A DNA stretch of 64,000 nucleotides from Paenibacillus cookii (GCF_018333375.1 NZ_BORW01000030.1:1-64000), one strand, 5' to 3'; counted from the first letter of the stretch, positions 1-8,536 are shown. Notes: a model not told the origin generated them from the sequence alone. Made by a program: numbers and translations.

Positions 1-171
1 TCTGTTCTAAAATTCTGCAAGTCTGCCCTTTTCTTCATCCATATAATACCATTTTCGAAAATTACCCCTTAACGACAGTGAATATGCTATCGCTTCTTCT
101 CTGAAACGGAATTATGCAAAACACTCAGATAAAAAAGCGTGATCTTAAACGAAAAAAAGGCGGTGCCAACG

Positions 172-879
172 ATGAACTTTGAATCGGTCATGCAGGAGCT
201 GGAAGCTCTCGGCAAGGAGCGGCTTAAAAAACAGTATATGTCCAATGGAGCGCGGGAACCGCTTTTTGGCGTAGCGACGGGTGCCATGAAACCGATGGCC
301 AAAAAGATCAAAATCAATCAGCCTTTGGCCGAGCAGCTATACGCCACAGGAAACTACGACGCCATGTATTTTGCCGGCATCATTGCGGATCCGAAAGCGA
401 TGACCGCGGCGGATTTTGAGCGCTGGATGGAGGGAGCTTATTTTTATATGCTTTCCGATTACGTCGTCGCGGTGACCTTAGCCGAAACGGATATTGCGCA
501 AGAAGTCGCGGATCAATGGATCGAAAGCGGCGAGGAATTAAAAATGTCGGCGGGCTGGAGCTGCTATTGCTGGCTTTTGGGAAGCCGGCCGGACGCCCAG
601 TTTGCCGAAAGCAAAATGGCCGGCATGCTGGAGAGGGTGAAAAAGACGATTCACGATTCGCCTGAACGAACGAAATCTTCCATGAATAATTTCTTGTATA
701 CGGTCGGGGTATCCTATCTTCCTCTTCATGAACGGGCGGTCGAAACCGCAAAGGCAGTAGGGCCGGTGGAAATGAAACGCGATTCGAAAAAAAGCAGCAT
801 CCTGCTCGCTTCGGAAAGCATCCACAAGGCGCTGGAAAGAGGACAGCTTGGTTTTAAGCGCAAATATGTGAGATGTTAA
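172..879 (+). CDS. DNA alkylation repair protein, AlkD-like HEAT-repeat family
   Basis: 235 residues. The overall pattern is that of the AlkD-like DNA alkylation repair family: an N-terminal QYMSNGAREPLFGV segment, then MKPMAKKIK, then repeated helical pairs. Family members are all-helical HEAT-like proteins; some are glycosylases for alkylated purines, others have no proven activity. I chose the ATG at 172 because AAAGGCGG lies about 10 bases upstream; an in-frame GTG at 139 has no ribosome site. It is a single gene followed by a clear terminator. The family call is fairly safe, but enzymatic activity is not shown by the sequence. Confidence 0.85.
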   Translation: MNFESVMQELEALGKERLKKQYMSNGAREPLFGVATGAMKPMAKKIKINQPLAEQLYATGNYDAMYFAGIIADPKAMTAADFERWMEGAYFYMLSDYVVAVTLAETDIAQEVADQWIESGEELKMSAGWSCYCWLLGSRPDAQFAESKMAGMLERVKKTIHDSPERTKSSMNNFLYTVGVSYLPLHERAVETAKAVGPVEMKRDSKKSSILLASESIHKALERGQLGFKRKYVRC

Positions 880-1180
880 ACATCCAAGCGAAGTGTTTAT
901 GCTATTGGATGGATCGCAGGAAACACGCCAATTGAAATACGTTTCGTTAAAAATATGGAATATGCGAGAGAGCGCCTAATTGCGTTCTCTTTTTTATTTG
1001 CCTGCAAGGAAGTTCCCAAGGCTCGGTTTCCAATGCGAATGGCAAGGGGAACTTACGGGAGCCGTTTGTTTTTGAACAAACATCCTAAAATTTCCATCAT
1101 ATATATCTAAAAAATATATTTATTTATTATATTATTTTGATATAATAAAACCGATCAAACGAATAAGGAGGAAATTTATT
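880..1180. other. Intergenic region with terminator and AT-rich promoter stretch
   Basis: About 300 bases without a gene. It holds the terminator at 967-995, an inverted pair AAGTTCCC (1010-1017) and GGGAACTT (1047-1054) of unknown meaning, and a very AT-rich stretch (about 1097-1148). That stretch ends in TATAAT at 1141-1146, a plausible -10 element for the VOC gene; no convincing -35 was seen. Confidence 0.5.
967..995 (+). terminator. Rho-independent terminator after the AlkD-like gene
   Basis: A 9-bp stem (AGAGAGCGC with GCGTTCTCT, one G-U pair) with loop CTAATT, followed by a T run at 990-995. Confidence 0.85.
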
Positions 1181-1534
1181 ATGTTGAAAAGCGGAAACGT
1201 GACGGTGATGGCAGCGGATATGAAAAAGGCGGTGCAATTTTACGTCGATACTCTGGGACTGGAGCTGCAGCATGAAGGCGATGGGCATTTTGCCCAAGTC
1301 GCAGCGCCGGGATTAACGATCGGACTGTTGCACCTGGCCGGAGATCATGGTTCCGGGCCGGTTAAATCGGGCAGCATGTCCATTGGGTTTGAGGTGGACG
1401 ACATGGAGTCAGCCATCCAAACCCTGAAATCCCGCGGCGTTGAATTCCATGATGCCGTAGAAGGCCAAGCGGCCCAAGTCGTGCACTTCAGCGATCCGGA
1501 AGGGAATACCCTCTACTTGGTTTGCAATCGTTAA
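1181..1534 (+). CDS. VOC-family (glyoxalase/bleomycin-resistance fold) protein
   Basis: 117 residues, the usual size of a single-domain vicinal-oxygen-chelate protein. The N-terminal part reads as MAADMKKAVQFYVDTLGLEL, and the C-terminal part has FSDPEGNTLYLV, the common metal/active-site end of the fold. Members include dioxygenases, isomerases and drug-binding proteins; the substrate cannot be told here. ATAAGGAGG stands about 8 bases before the ATG. The stop is only 41 bases before the efflux pump gene, so the two are probably co-transcribed, which would fit a detoxification pair. Confidence 0.9.
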   Translation: MLKSGNVTVMAADMKKAVQFYVDTLGLELQHEGDGHFAQVAAPGLTIGLLHLAGDHGSGPVKSGSMSIGFEVDDMESAIQTLKSRGVEFHDAVEGQAAQVVHFSDPEGNTLYLVCNR

Positions 1535-1575
1535 GCCGAAGGGAGAAAACTTGAACATAAGGAGGCATCTTTCGC

Positions 1576-2970
1576 ATGGCCTCGAAAACCAATGTCAACA
1601 TCGTCGTCGCCGGACTGCTGGCGGCCATGTTTATCGGCGCGTTGGACGCGACCGTTGTTGCCACAGCGACCCCTCATATGATCAAGGATTTGCATGGCGA
1701 AACGCTGTTCAGTTGGGTGTTTGCGGTGTATACGTTGACCACTTGCGTGGCGACGCCCATTTTCGGCAAGCTCGCCGATTTATTCGGGCGCAAAGCCGTG
1801 TTTGCGGCCGGCATCGGATTGTTCGTGCTCGGTTCCGTATTATGCGGGATGGCACAGTCGATGACGGAGCTCATAGGGTTCCGGGCTTTGCAAGGATTCG
1901 GAGCCGGGGCGCTCGCCCCGGTATGCTTTACGATCATCGGCGATTTGTTCACCGGAAAGCAGCGCGGCAAGATGATGGGCGTCTTCTCGTCCGTTTGGTC
2001 CGTCGCAGGCCTGCTTGGCCCGCTTATCGGAGGTTATTTCGTCGATCAGGTGTCGTGGCGATGGATTTTCTACATCAACGTACCGATCGGCCTCATCGCC
2101 CTGCTGCTGGTCGTCGCATTTTTGCATCAACCGGTTGAACGCCAGGCGAAAAAAATCGATTACCTCGGCGCGCTTATGTTTACCGTTGCCTTCTCTGCGC
2201 TCCTCTATGCGCTGCTGAGCGGCGGGTCAGAGCATTCGTGGGATTCCCCGGTGATCATGGGGCTGCTTCCGGCATCGGCCGTATTTTTCATGCTATTTCT
2301 CTGGATTGAAAAACGGGCTGAAGAGCCGATGATCCCGTTGTCGATTTTCCGCATCCGCGTATTGAACATCACCAACATCAGCGGTTTCCTGACGTTCAGC
2401 ATCACGACGGGGCTTACGGTTTACGCGCCGATCTGGATTCAGTCGGTGCTCGGCAACTCCGCCACGGGCTCGGGCCTGATCGCCATGCCGATGTCGCTGG
2501 CCTGGCCGCTGGCTTCCAACGTCGCCGGCAGGCTTATGTACCGGGTCGGAGCGAAGGCATCGATCGTGTTTGGCTCTTTGCTGGTCATGGCCGGCTCCAT
2601 CTGGCTGATTGCGCTTCAGTTGGACTCGCCTTACGTATTTTGGATAGGCATCCTCGTTCTAGTCGGGTTCGGCATGGGTTTTGTCGCGACGCCCTCCACC
2701 GTTGTCGTGCAATCGGTCGTCGGCTGGGAGCAGCGCGGCGTCGCCAACGCTTCCAGCATGCTGATGCGTGCGCTCGGGCAAACGATCGGCATTGCGGTAT
2801 TCGGCACGATTTACAACCAGCATGTCAACGCCATCGGCTCAAAATCGGAGTTGGTTGCGGGTATGCATGCCATTTTTATCGTCATGTCGGGCATTGCGAT
2901 TGCAAATCTTCTCACCGTGCTGTTCCTGCCGAAACACCGCCAGGGGATGGCGCAGCAGCATTCGGCTTGA
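1576..2970 (+). CDS. MFS multidrug efflux transporter, DHA2 (14-TMS) family
   Basis: 464 residues, strongly hydrophobic throughout, with about 14 expected membrane helices. The first helix carries GALDATVVATATP, the acidic motif of the EmrB/QacA-type drug:proton antiporters. The cytoplasmic loop has GKLADLFGRK (motif A), and the middle has GPLIGGYFVD (motif C-like, typical of exporters). It lies in the plasma membrane and probably exports drugs or lipophilic compounds by proton exchange; the substrate is unknown. AAGGAGG precedes the ATG. It forms a likely operon with the VOC gene and is followed by a terminator and a PadR regulator that may control it. Confidence 0.92.
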   Translation: MASKTNVNIVVAGLLAAMFIGALDATVVATATPHMIKDLHGETLFSWVFAVYTLTTCVATPIFGKLADLFGRKAVFAAGIGLFVLGSVLCGMAQSMTELIGFRALQGFGAGALAPVCFTIIGDLFTGKQRGKMMGVFSSVWSVAGLLGPLIGGYFVDQVSWRWIFYINVPIGLIALLLVVAFLHQPVERQAKKIDYLGALMFTVAFSALLYALLSGGSEHSWDSPVIMGLLPASAVFFMLFLWIEKRAEEPMIPLSIFRIRVLNITNISGFLTFSITTGLTVYAPIWIQSVLGNSATGSGLIAMPMSLAWPLASNVAGRLMYRVGAKASIVFGSLLVMAGSIWLIALQLDSPYVFWIGILVLVGFGMGFVATPSTVVVQSVVGWEQRGVANASSMLMRALGQTIGIAVFGTIYNQHVNAIGSKSELVAGMHAIFIVMSGIAIANLLTVLFLPKHRQGMAQQHSA

Positions 2971-3026
2971 CAGATGGGCGAACGGGAGTTGGCATGAACC
3001 GGCCGCAAACGGATGCGGCCCGGGAC

Positions 3027-3050
3027 AGCCGCGGTCGCCGCGGCTTTTCT
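3027..3050 (+). terminator. Rho-independent terminator after the efflux gene
   Basis: A perfect 8-bp stem AGCCGCGG/CCGCGGCT with loop TCG, followed by TTTTCTGTTTTTT. Confidence 0.85.
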
Positions 3051-3124
3051 GTTTTTTCAGGCAGCCGTATGTTATACTGTTGATTGCTTAAAAGCAGTAG
3101 AACTTACAAGGGAGGCCATTCGTT

Positions 3125-3700
3125 TTGTACGAATTGTTCATACTCGGCGAATTGATGAATAACCCGATGCACGGCTATTTGCTGCATCAGATTTTGAACG
3201 GAATTGTCGGTCCTACGCGAAAGGTGAGCTGGGGGGCTATATATCCGCTGATCCACGGCATGGTGGCGGACGGGCTGATCGAGCAGGTTCCCGATGAACA
3301 ACCGGAGGGCGCCCGACAAGGAAGAGGAAAAAAGATCAAAACCTATAAACTTACGGACGAAGGCAGAATACGTTTTTTTCGGTTAATGGAAGAACCGATT
3401 CCATATTCGCCGGATTACGAGCTGCATTTTTATACGAAACTGAAAAACTTCGGATTGATCAGCAAGGAATTGCAGTTTTTGATTTTGCACCAATACAAGG
3501 ACTACCTGCGGTACGAAATTCGCCATGAGGAAGAGCGGTTGGAGTATGCGAGCCAAGACGAGCGGATTCCCCAAGGGGAACAGCAGTACATTCAGCTTTT
3601 TTTCCGGCATCGGTTGGAAAAGCTGCAATTTGACGAACAATGGGCTATGCAGTTAATCCACAGCCATCGGACGGATGGACAAGGGCTTGAGCGGGATTAG
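3125..3700 (+). CDS. PadR-family transcriptional regulator
   Basis: 191 residues. The N-terminal half is a PadR winged helix: it begins YELFILGELMNNPMHGY, and VSWGAIYPLIHGMVADGLI marks the recognition and wing region. The C-terminal half is a helical dimerisation arm of the PadR/Vir type. PadR proteins usually repress neighbouring efflux or phenolic-acid genes and release DNA on binding a ligand. The start is TTG, chosen because AAGGGAGG lies about 9 bases upstream. It sits just behind the DHA2 pump, so control of the VOC-pump pair is a reasonable inference, not shown. Confidence 0.9.
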   Translation: MYELFILGELMNNPMHGYLLHQILNGIVGPTRKVSWGAIYPLIHGMVADGLIEQVPDEQPEGARQGRGKKIKTYKLTDEGRIRFFRLMEEPIPYSPDYELHFYTKLKNFGLISKELQFLILHQYKDYLRYEIRHEEERLEYASQDERIPQGEQQYIQLFFRHRLEKLQFDEQWAMQLIHSHRTDGQGLERD

Positions 3701-3875
3701 TTTATATCGGCGATCCTTTTTCGGAAATGTCGTCGTGAACGTTCAGGATCGCGTTTAAAGTGGAGTTCGCGGCCCTTCGGCGTGAATGGGAGTTTCAAGG
3801 ACCAATTCCAATACTTTACAATTAATAGAACATCTATGATAATAATGGTATATACTAGAATTTGAGAGGTGTTCT

Positions 3876-5015
3876 ATGAATCAGGTTTATATTACAAGCG
3901 TTGGCAAATTCCTGCCGGGATCTCCGGTAAGCAATGATGAAATCGAGGATTATATCGGCAAAATCGGGGGCAAACCTTCCAAAACCAAACGGATCATTCT
4001 GGAGAAAAATCAAATCAAATACCGGTATTATGCGATGGATAAAGAGCAAAAAAGTTTATATTCGAATGCCGAAATGGCTGCTTTGGCGATTCGCGACGCG
4101 CTGGAACGGAATACGAACGTAACGGAACGGGAGATCGGGTTTCTGGCGGCCGGGACGACCAGACCCGATTTGCTTTTGCCCGGGTTTGCAAGCATGGTGC
4201 ACGGAGAAACCGGCTTGCCCGCGATGGAAATTGCCTCGCATTCCGGCTTATGCGTAAGCGGAACCCAAGCGCTTAAAAATGCATACGTACATATCAAATC
4301 GGGCGAGCATGACGCCGCCGTCTCTTGCGGAAGCGAGTTTTACAGCCGGGAGTTTAAGCATACGAAGTTTGAAGCGCAGGGGATCTACACCAACAGCCGA
4401 GTTCCGTTCGATACCGATTTTTTGCGGTTTATGATATCGGATGGAGCAGGGGCGGCCGTCTTGCAGAACGCCCCGAACCGTACGGGCTTATCGCTGCGCA
4501 TCGATTGGATGGATAACAGGTCCTTTGCGAATCAATACGAAGTCTGCATGTATTCGGGCATGAATAAAGAAGACGGACTGTCGTCCTGGCATGATTACCC
4601 TTCGATTCATGAAGCGGCGGACCGCGGAGCGCTTAATTTGCGGCAAGACGTCCGGCTGGTTAATGAAATCGTCAAAGTAGGCGTCTTCCGTTTCCTGGAG
4701 CTGATGGAGGAGGGGCGATTCGATCCGAAGGACATCGATTGGATGCTTTGCCATTATTCATCGCATTTTTTCAAGGATGAACTGTTCCGGATGTTTGAGC
4801 TTGGCGGCGTGAACATTCCGGAGGAAAAATGGTTTACGAATTTGTACACGAAAGGGAATACGGGCGCGGCTTCGATTTATATCATGCTGGAGGAGCTGTT
4901 GAACGAAGGGCATCTTGCCGAAGGGCAGCGGTTGATGTGCATCGTTCCCGAAAGCGGAAGGTTCCAGACCTCGTTTTTCATGCTGACCGTCGTGGGGCCT
5001 TCCCCGGAAGCCTAA
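3876..5015 (+). CDS. Beta-ketoacyl synthase III-like enzyme, DarB/StlD type
   Basis: 379 residues, longer than housekeeping FabH (about 310-330). The thiolase-fold triad can be read: Cys in SGLCVSGTQ, His in LCHYSSHF, Asn in KGNTGAAS. The N-terminus (VYITSVGKFLPGSPVSNDEI and the following GKPSKTKR) resembles, from memory, the StlD/DarB ketosynthases that build dialkylresorcinols, cyclohexanediones and aryl polyenes rather than FabH itself. Such enzymes condense an acyl thioester with a beta-keto acyl substrate. No DarA or DarC partner, acyl carrier protein or other biosynthetic gene is adjacent, so its product is unknown. GAGAGGTG precedes the ATG. Confidence 0.8.
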   Translation: MNQVYITSVGKFLPGSPVSNDEIEDYIGKIGGKPSKTKRIILEKNQIKYRYYAMDKEQKSLYSNAEMAALAIRDALERNTNVTEREIGFLAAGTTRPDLLLPGFASMVHGETGLPAMEIASHSGLCVSGTQALKNAYVHIKSGEHDAAVSCGSEFYSREFKHTKFEAQGIYTNSRVPFDTDFLRFMISDGAGAAVLQNAPNRTGLSLRIDWMDNRSFANQYEVCMYSGMNKEDGLSSWHDYPSIHEAADRGALNLRQDVRLVNEIVKVGVFRFLELMEEGRFDPKDIDWMLCHYSSHFFKDELFRMFELGGVNIPEEKWFTNLYTKGNTGAASIYIMLEELLNEGHLAEGQRLMCIVPESGRFQTSFFMLTVVGPSPEA

Positions 5016-5062
5016 CGGGCGCGTACAGGTTTGACGGGCGGCCGTCTACAGATCAAGCATTC

Positions 5063-5114
5063 AAACATAAACGTAAGGCTCATTCTGCGTTCTGCAGCGT
5101 GAGCCTTATGTTTG
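5063..5114. terminator. Bidirectional terminator between convergent genes
   Basis: A long hairpin: TAAGGCTCA (5074-5082) pairs with TGAGCCTTA (5100-5108), extended outward by an AAACATAA/TATGTTT pairing. It lies between two genes that converge. Confidence 0.7.
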
Positions 5115-5126
5115 TTCGGGCGCTAT

Positions 5127-5453
5127 TTATGTTACCGCAAATTGGGGAGGGATCCCTTCCTCGGTATAGAAGCGGACCGTTTTTCCATTCTTTCGGGCGT
5201 ACTCTATTTCTTTTTGCGTGCTGCTGCCGATGTATCCGCCCGCGTCAATCACGAAGATTTCGTCGGAAAGATCGATTTTTTTCAGATGGATCGTTCCCAG
5301 CAGTTCGGCTTGTTCCTCCGTTAATGGATAACCTTCGCTCTGTTCAAAAAAAGCAACGCTCATGACGATGTTTCCCTGCAGCGTGAGGTAAGCATTGGCC
5401 TGCTCGAATTCATTTTTGAATTTGGTTGAACCGCATAAAGTAATGACCTTCAT
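5127..5453 (-). CDS. Nucleoside 2-deoxyribosyltransferase-like small protein
   Basis: 108 residues. It begins MKVITLCGSTKF, a glycine-rich nucleotide-binding start, and ends with SSTQKEIEYARKNGKTVRFY. Both match the compact nucleoside 2-deoxyribosyltransferase-like / DUF4406-like group with a Rossmann-type fold. The start at 5453 is favoured because GGGAGAGG lies 8 bases upstream; an upstream in-frame start would add six residues. A role in nucleotide turnover is inferred only from the fold. It is transcribed alone and converges on the ketosynthase gene. Confidence 0.7.
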   Translation of the reverse strand: MKVITLCGSTKFKNEFEQANAYLTLQGNIVMSVAFFEQSEGYPLTEEQAELLGTIHLKKIDLSDEIFVIDAGGYIGSSTQKEIEYARKNGKTVRFYTEEGIPPQFAVT

Positions 5454-5607
5454 CTTCGGATCCTCTCCCAATGATTGGCTGCGTTAGTTTCCGCTAAGCT
5501 GTCCATATCTATATTACCACATTAGAAATTGATCTCCGCCTTTGTTACAATAATCATCATCAAGAAGGAATGCTTTGAAAATCGTTTTCATAGGGAGGTT
5601 TTCCAAC

Positions 5608-6129
5608 ATGCCCGCGCAATCGCTGCACAAGGGGCAACCGGTCATCGAGCGAAAAATCCGCTATGATGCAACCGTTGCCTATCATGACTGCACACTTTTG
5701 AAGATGGAGCTCCCGAAGATCGTGCTGCTGCACCAGGTAGACAAGCCGTTTACGATGCCGGCCGGCGCAAGCGAACTCACGATACCGGAAGGAACGTATA
5801 CCTTTGCTTATTATTGGATCGATCGGCCTTATAACCTGTATTTTTGGAGAGACGGCCAAGGGAACTATCTCGGCTCGTATTTTAATCTGGTAAGGAACAC
5901 GACCGTTACCGATGAGGCCGTATCCTTTGAAGATTTGATCATCGATCTGCTGGTCCTTCCGAACGGGGAGCATTTCGTTTTGGACGAAGACGAACTGCCG
6001 GAGCCGCTGCATCAATTCGAAAACGGTTTTGTGCATGAGGCGCTCCATGCATTAATCGGCCAGAAGGATGCCATCCTCGAAGATGCCAAAAAGGAAACCG
6101 AACGGCTAGGAGGAGAAATTGATGGCTGA
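5608..6129 (+). CDS. DUF402-domain protein
   Basis: 173 residues. The layout fits DUF402 (FomD/YtpP-like, linked to RNase G/E contexts): an N-terminal strand region, YTFAYYWIDRPYNLYFWRD in the middle, and acidic DLIIDLLVLPNG and LDEDELPEPL towards the end. Some family members are phosphohydrolases acting on nucleoside diphosphates or nucleotidyl intermediates with metal bound by acidic residues. The ATG at 5608 has AGGGAGG 8 bases upstream; an in-frame TTG at 5575 lacks a site. The phosphatase gene begins 85 bases downstream, so they may be co-transcribed. Confidence 0.8.
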   Translation: MPAQSLHKGQPVIERKIRYDATVAYHDCTLLKMELPKIVLLHQVDKPFTMPAGASELTIPEGTYTFAYYWIDRPYNLYFWRDGQGNYLGSYFNLVRNTTVTDEAVSFEDLIIDLLVLPNGEHFVLDEDELPEPLHQFENGFVHEALHALIGQKDAILEDAKKETERLGGEIDG

Positions 6130-6213
6130 ATCCTATCATGCCGTTCCCGTCATTTGCAGCGGTATCGCAGCTGTCCGAATGGCTTCGCATTCCAAAATGA
6201 AGGAGGAGCAACC

Positions 6214-6798
6214 GTGCATACGTACATATACATGGTAAGGCATGGGGAATCGCCCAAAACAGACGGAACGGAGAGCACGCGAGGGCTCACGGAAAAAGGG
6301 CGGTTAGACGCCCGCCGGGTCACCGAGCTTTTGCGGGAGGAAGGCATCGGCGTATTTGTTTCAAGTCCGTACGCCCGCTCGGTGATGACCATTCAGGAGT
6401 TAGCCGACCAAGCCGGGAAGGAGATCATTTTATACGAGAATCTTAAAGAACGGAAATTTGACGCCGGAGAGCACCGGATTTCCGATCGGGAGCTGTATCC
6501 TTTGCTGGACCGGTCGTTTGCGGATCCGCATTATGCGTTGCCGGGAGGGGAATCCAACGCGGCTTGCCAGAAGCGGGCGATCGGCGTTCTTCAGGAAATT
6601 TTGGAAGTTTACCGCGGACAAAAGATAGCCATTGGCACCCACGGCGCCGTGATGACGCTGATGATGGGGCATTACGACAGCCGGTTCGGTTTGGAGTTTT
6701 TGCTCCAATTATCGAAGCCGGATGTGTACCGGATGCAATTTGACGATCAGGAACTGATAGAGGTAAAAAGATTATGGGCTGAATCCGCGAATGTTTGA
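6214..6798 (+). CDS. Histidine phosphatase family protein (phosphoglycerate mutase-like)
   Basis: 194 residues starting at GTG 6214, six bases after AAGGAGGA. YMVRHGESP near the N-terminus carries the catalytic RHG; SSPYARSVMT gives the second conserved Arg; GTHGAVMTL near the C-terminus gives the second catalytic His. The family removes phosphate from small molecules or, less often, proteins through a phosphohistidine intermediate. The substrate is not predictable from this sequence. It follows the DUF402 gene and precedes an acidic protein of unknown function, with only 54 bases between, suggesting one unit. Confidence 0.88.
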   Translation: MHTYIYMVRHGESPKTDGTESTRGLTEKGRLDARRVTELLREEGIGVFVSSPYARSVMTIQELADQAGKEIILYENLKERKFDAGEHRISDRELYPLLDRSFADPHYALPGGESNAACQKRAIGVLQEILEVYRGQKIAIGTHGAVMTLMMGHYDSRFGLEFLLQLSKPDVYRMQFDDQELIEVKRLWAESANV

Positions 6799-6852
6799 AA
6801 AACAAGTATTCGAAGGCAAAAACGAGCGTGAATCGCGAAAGGAGAAATCGTC

Positions 6853-7377
6853 TTGGAAGCTTCTGAGCAACTCCACCCAAACATTCCTTGGCAGCGGTTA
6901 ACGACCCCCTACGGGAGAGGGACGGACATTCCGCGGCTGATCGAGACGGGACAATTTGAATCCTTGGCCGAGCTGGCCGAACATCAAGGCACGTTATGGC
7001 AAGTTACGCCATGGGTGCTGCTTGAACTGCTGCGCGGTCTTGAGCTGCGGGGTCCGAAGGAGGCCGCTTCGGGTGAAATCAGGGTGTGTTTGAATGTCGC
7101 TTCCGCGCTATCCGATCAGGATTTGGGATTGGAACATCCGGTAACAAGCATGAACGAGCTGTTGAACGAGAAATATCTTTGGCCTGAGGACGAGGAGGAA
7201 GACGAACTGGAATGGGAGAGAGGAGAACCGACCGGGTACGACCCCGAGGCGTTTTTCAGCTATTACTATTACAGCGATTTCTTGTTGAAGCAGGCGAGAC
7301 CCTTGTTTGAGGATATCATGCGCGTCAATTCCGACCTTGCGCCCGAGGTACTGGAACTGCTGGAGCTTTTGAAATAA
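6853..7377 (+). CDS. Hypothetical acidic protein
   Basis: 174 residues; I do not recognise the family. It starts at TTG with AAAGGAG eight bases upstream. The protein looks soluble and helical, with no signal peptide or membrane segment. A run DEEEDELEWERGEPTG is strongly acidic and is followed by SYYYYSDF, an unusual tyrosine cluster; the end (LAPEVLELLELLK) is an amphipathic helix. It directly follows the histidine phosphatase gene. Codon use matches the neighbours, so it is likely a real, expressed gene. Confidence 0.7.
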   Translation: MEASEQLHPNIPWQRLTTPYGRGTDIPRLIETGQFESLAELAEHQGTLWQVTPWVLLELLRGLELRGPKEAASGEIRVCLNVASALSDQDLGLEHPVTSMNELLNEKYLWPEDEEEDELEWERGEPTGYDPEAFFSYYYYSDFLLKQARPLFEDIMRVNSDLAPEVLELLELLK

Positions 7378-7462
7378 ATGAATGGCTGCTTTTAAATTGG
7401 CATGATTTAATTCAAATGGGCATTCTCAAGCACGAATACAACGGCGAAAAACTCAAGTGATA

Positions 7463-7663
7463 GGGGGAGCAGGTTATGCCTCCCTATTGTTTTCTTTAGC
7501 GCTGGAAAAAGCTAAGGAATTCGGCATTACGAAAGCGATTATCGCATGCGACGACTGGAATGCGGCTTCGGAAAAAACGATTTTGAAAAACGGCGGGATG
7601 CCGGACGCAAGTTTTACGGAAGCAGACGGGAATATCGTGAAACGGTTTTGGATCGAAACCTGA
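7463..7663 (+). pseudogene. C-terminal fragment of a GNAT acetyltransferase
   Basis: About 66 residues from GAGYASLLFSLALEKAKEFG through AIIACDDWNAASEKTILKNGG to VKRFWIE. This is the acetyl-CoA-binding motif A to C-terminal part of a small GNAT enzyme. The N-terminal half is missing: upstream (7371-7460) only a short coding-like stretch in another frame is seen, ending in TGA. No convincing start or ribosome site precedes it. I read it as a decayed gene in the same degraded patch that holds the CGTase relic. Confidence 0.65.
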
Positions 7664-7693
7664 TCTGTTCGAAAATCTTTCATGCATGTACGG

Positions 7694-7726
7694 CAGAAAA
7701 AGAGGGGAGGGTCCCATCTTTTTCTG
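7694..7726 (-). terminator. Terminator downstream of tetR, similar to the CGTase terminator
   Basis: A perfect 10-bp stem CAGAAAAAGA/TCTTTTTCTG with an inner GGG/CCC pairing. Its sequence closely resembles the terminator at 12218-12249 behind the CGTase gene, which supports a shared origin. Confidence 0.75.
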
Positions 7727-7810
7727 TTGCAGATAATCCAGCGGTTAGGCGGATTCCCGCTACGCGGGTAAGACGCTCTCTTCCAGCGGATGTAACCGAC
7801 GATCGCTCCC

Positions 7811-7863
7811 TCACGCCTTATGGCTGCCAATTTACGTTAATCGTTGCGGTGCCGCTTGGCGGA
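7811..7863 (-). repeat. Relic of a CGTase-type gene 3' end
   Basis: On the minus strand this segment would encode PSGTATINVNWQP followed by a stop, the same ending as the CGTase gene at 12360. The DNA matches 12353-12405 at nearly all positions. It keeps the stop codon and a matching downstream terminator, but no upstream CGTase coding sequence. The relic overlaps, in another frame, the last codons of the tetR-like gene. Confidence 0.75.
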
Positions 7864-8460
7864 TAGCGCATCCCATACGCTCATCAGTTGAGTGATGGCA
7901 GCGTCAATGGTTTCGTATGGGACACCGTCCCGGGCTTGCAAGGAAATTCCTCGAAGAAATGTTTCAAATAACGTCACCAGCATGGGGATATCCGTTGATT
8001 CGGGCAGCTCCCCGTTGACAACGGCCCGTTCGATGCAATCTTTCAGCCAACCGTGAACCTTTTCCCGTTCTTTGGCCAGAATCTCCTGAATGTGATGGTG
8101 CCCGGGAGAACAGTTTACCGCGGACAAAATCAACAGACAACCCAAAGGATGGGAGTGCTCCGTCTGCATCCGCGCCGATTGCCGCAAACCCTGCTCCATG
8201 GCTGCTCTCGATGTCAAGCTCGTATCCCTGAAACATTCCGACACTTGTCCGTAAGTAGAGAGATATTTATCCACCGCTTCGCGGAACAACGATTCCTTGG
8301 AATCGAATGCCGCGTAAAAACTCGCCGCCGATATATTTCCCATCGCAGCGCGCAGCTGGGCAAGTGAAGTGGATTCATAGCCGTGTTCCCAAAAAAGTAC
8401 CATCGCGGCGGCGACCGCCTCGTCACGGTTAAATGCGCGTGGGCGTCCCGTTCGGGGCAT
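7837..8460 (-). CDS. TetR/AcrR-family transcriptional regulator
   Basis: 207 residues. The N-terminal helix-turn-helix is clear: FNRDEAVAAAMVLFWEHGYE followed by SLAQLRAAMG and SAASFYAAFDSKESLF. The C-terminal ligand-binding part includes HPLGCLLILSAVNC. These proteins repress efflux or oxidoreductase genes until a ligand binds. AAGGAGG stands upstream of the ATG, and a good promoter (TTGTCA, 17 bases, TAATAT) lies at 8485-8513. The last residues (SAKRHRND) are read from the CGTase relic in a different frame, so the original stop seems to have been lost by a deletion. The protein is otherwise full length and probably functional. Confidence 0.88.
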   Translation of the reverse strand: MPRTGRPRAFNRDEAVAAAMVLFWEHGYESTSLAQLRAAMGNISAASFYAAFDSKESLFREAVDKYLSTYGQVSECFRDTSLTSRAAMEQGLRQSARMQTEHSHPLGCLLILSAVNCSPGHHHIQEILAKEREKVHGWLKDCIERAVVNGELPESTDIPMLVTLFETFLRGISLQARDGVPYETIDAAITQLMSVWDALSAKRHRND

Positions 8461-8484
8461 AAGAAGACCTCCTTTATTTTTTAT

Positions 8485-8536
8485 ATATTAATCGATCCAT
8501 AAGTCCTTGACAAGGGAGCGAGGTTGAAATTAATAT
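8485..8536. promoter_or_regulatory. Back-to-back promoters for tetR and hxlR with overlapping -35 elements
   Basis: Minus strand: TTGTCA (8508-8513), 17-base spacer, TAATAT (8485-8490) for tetR. Plus strand: TTGACA (8507-8512), 18-base spacer, TAATAT (8531-8536) for hxlR. The two -35 boxes share CCTTGACAAGG. AATCGATC near 8490 and GATCGATT near 8544 form an inverted pair around the promoters, a possible operator. Confidence 0.7.

Noticed and set aside
6122..6238. 38-codon frame with a ribosome site overlapping the DUF402 stop
   Set aside because: No recognisable family, and it overlaps the well-supported start of the histidine phosphatase gene; kept out as unproven.
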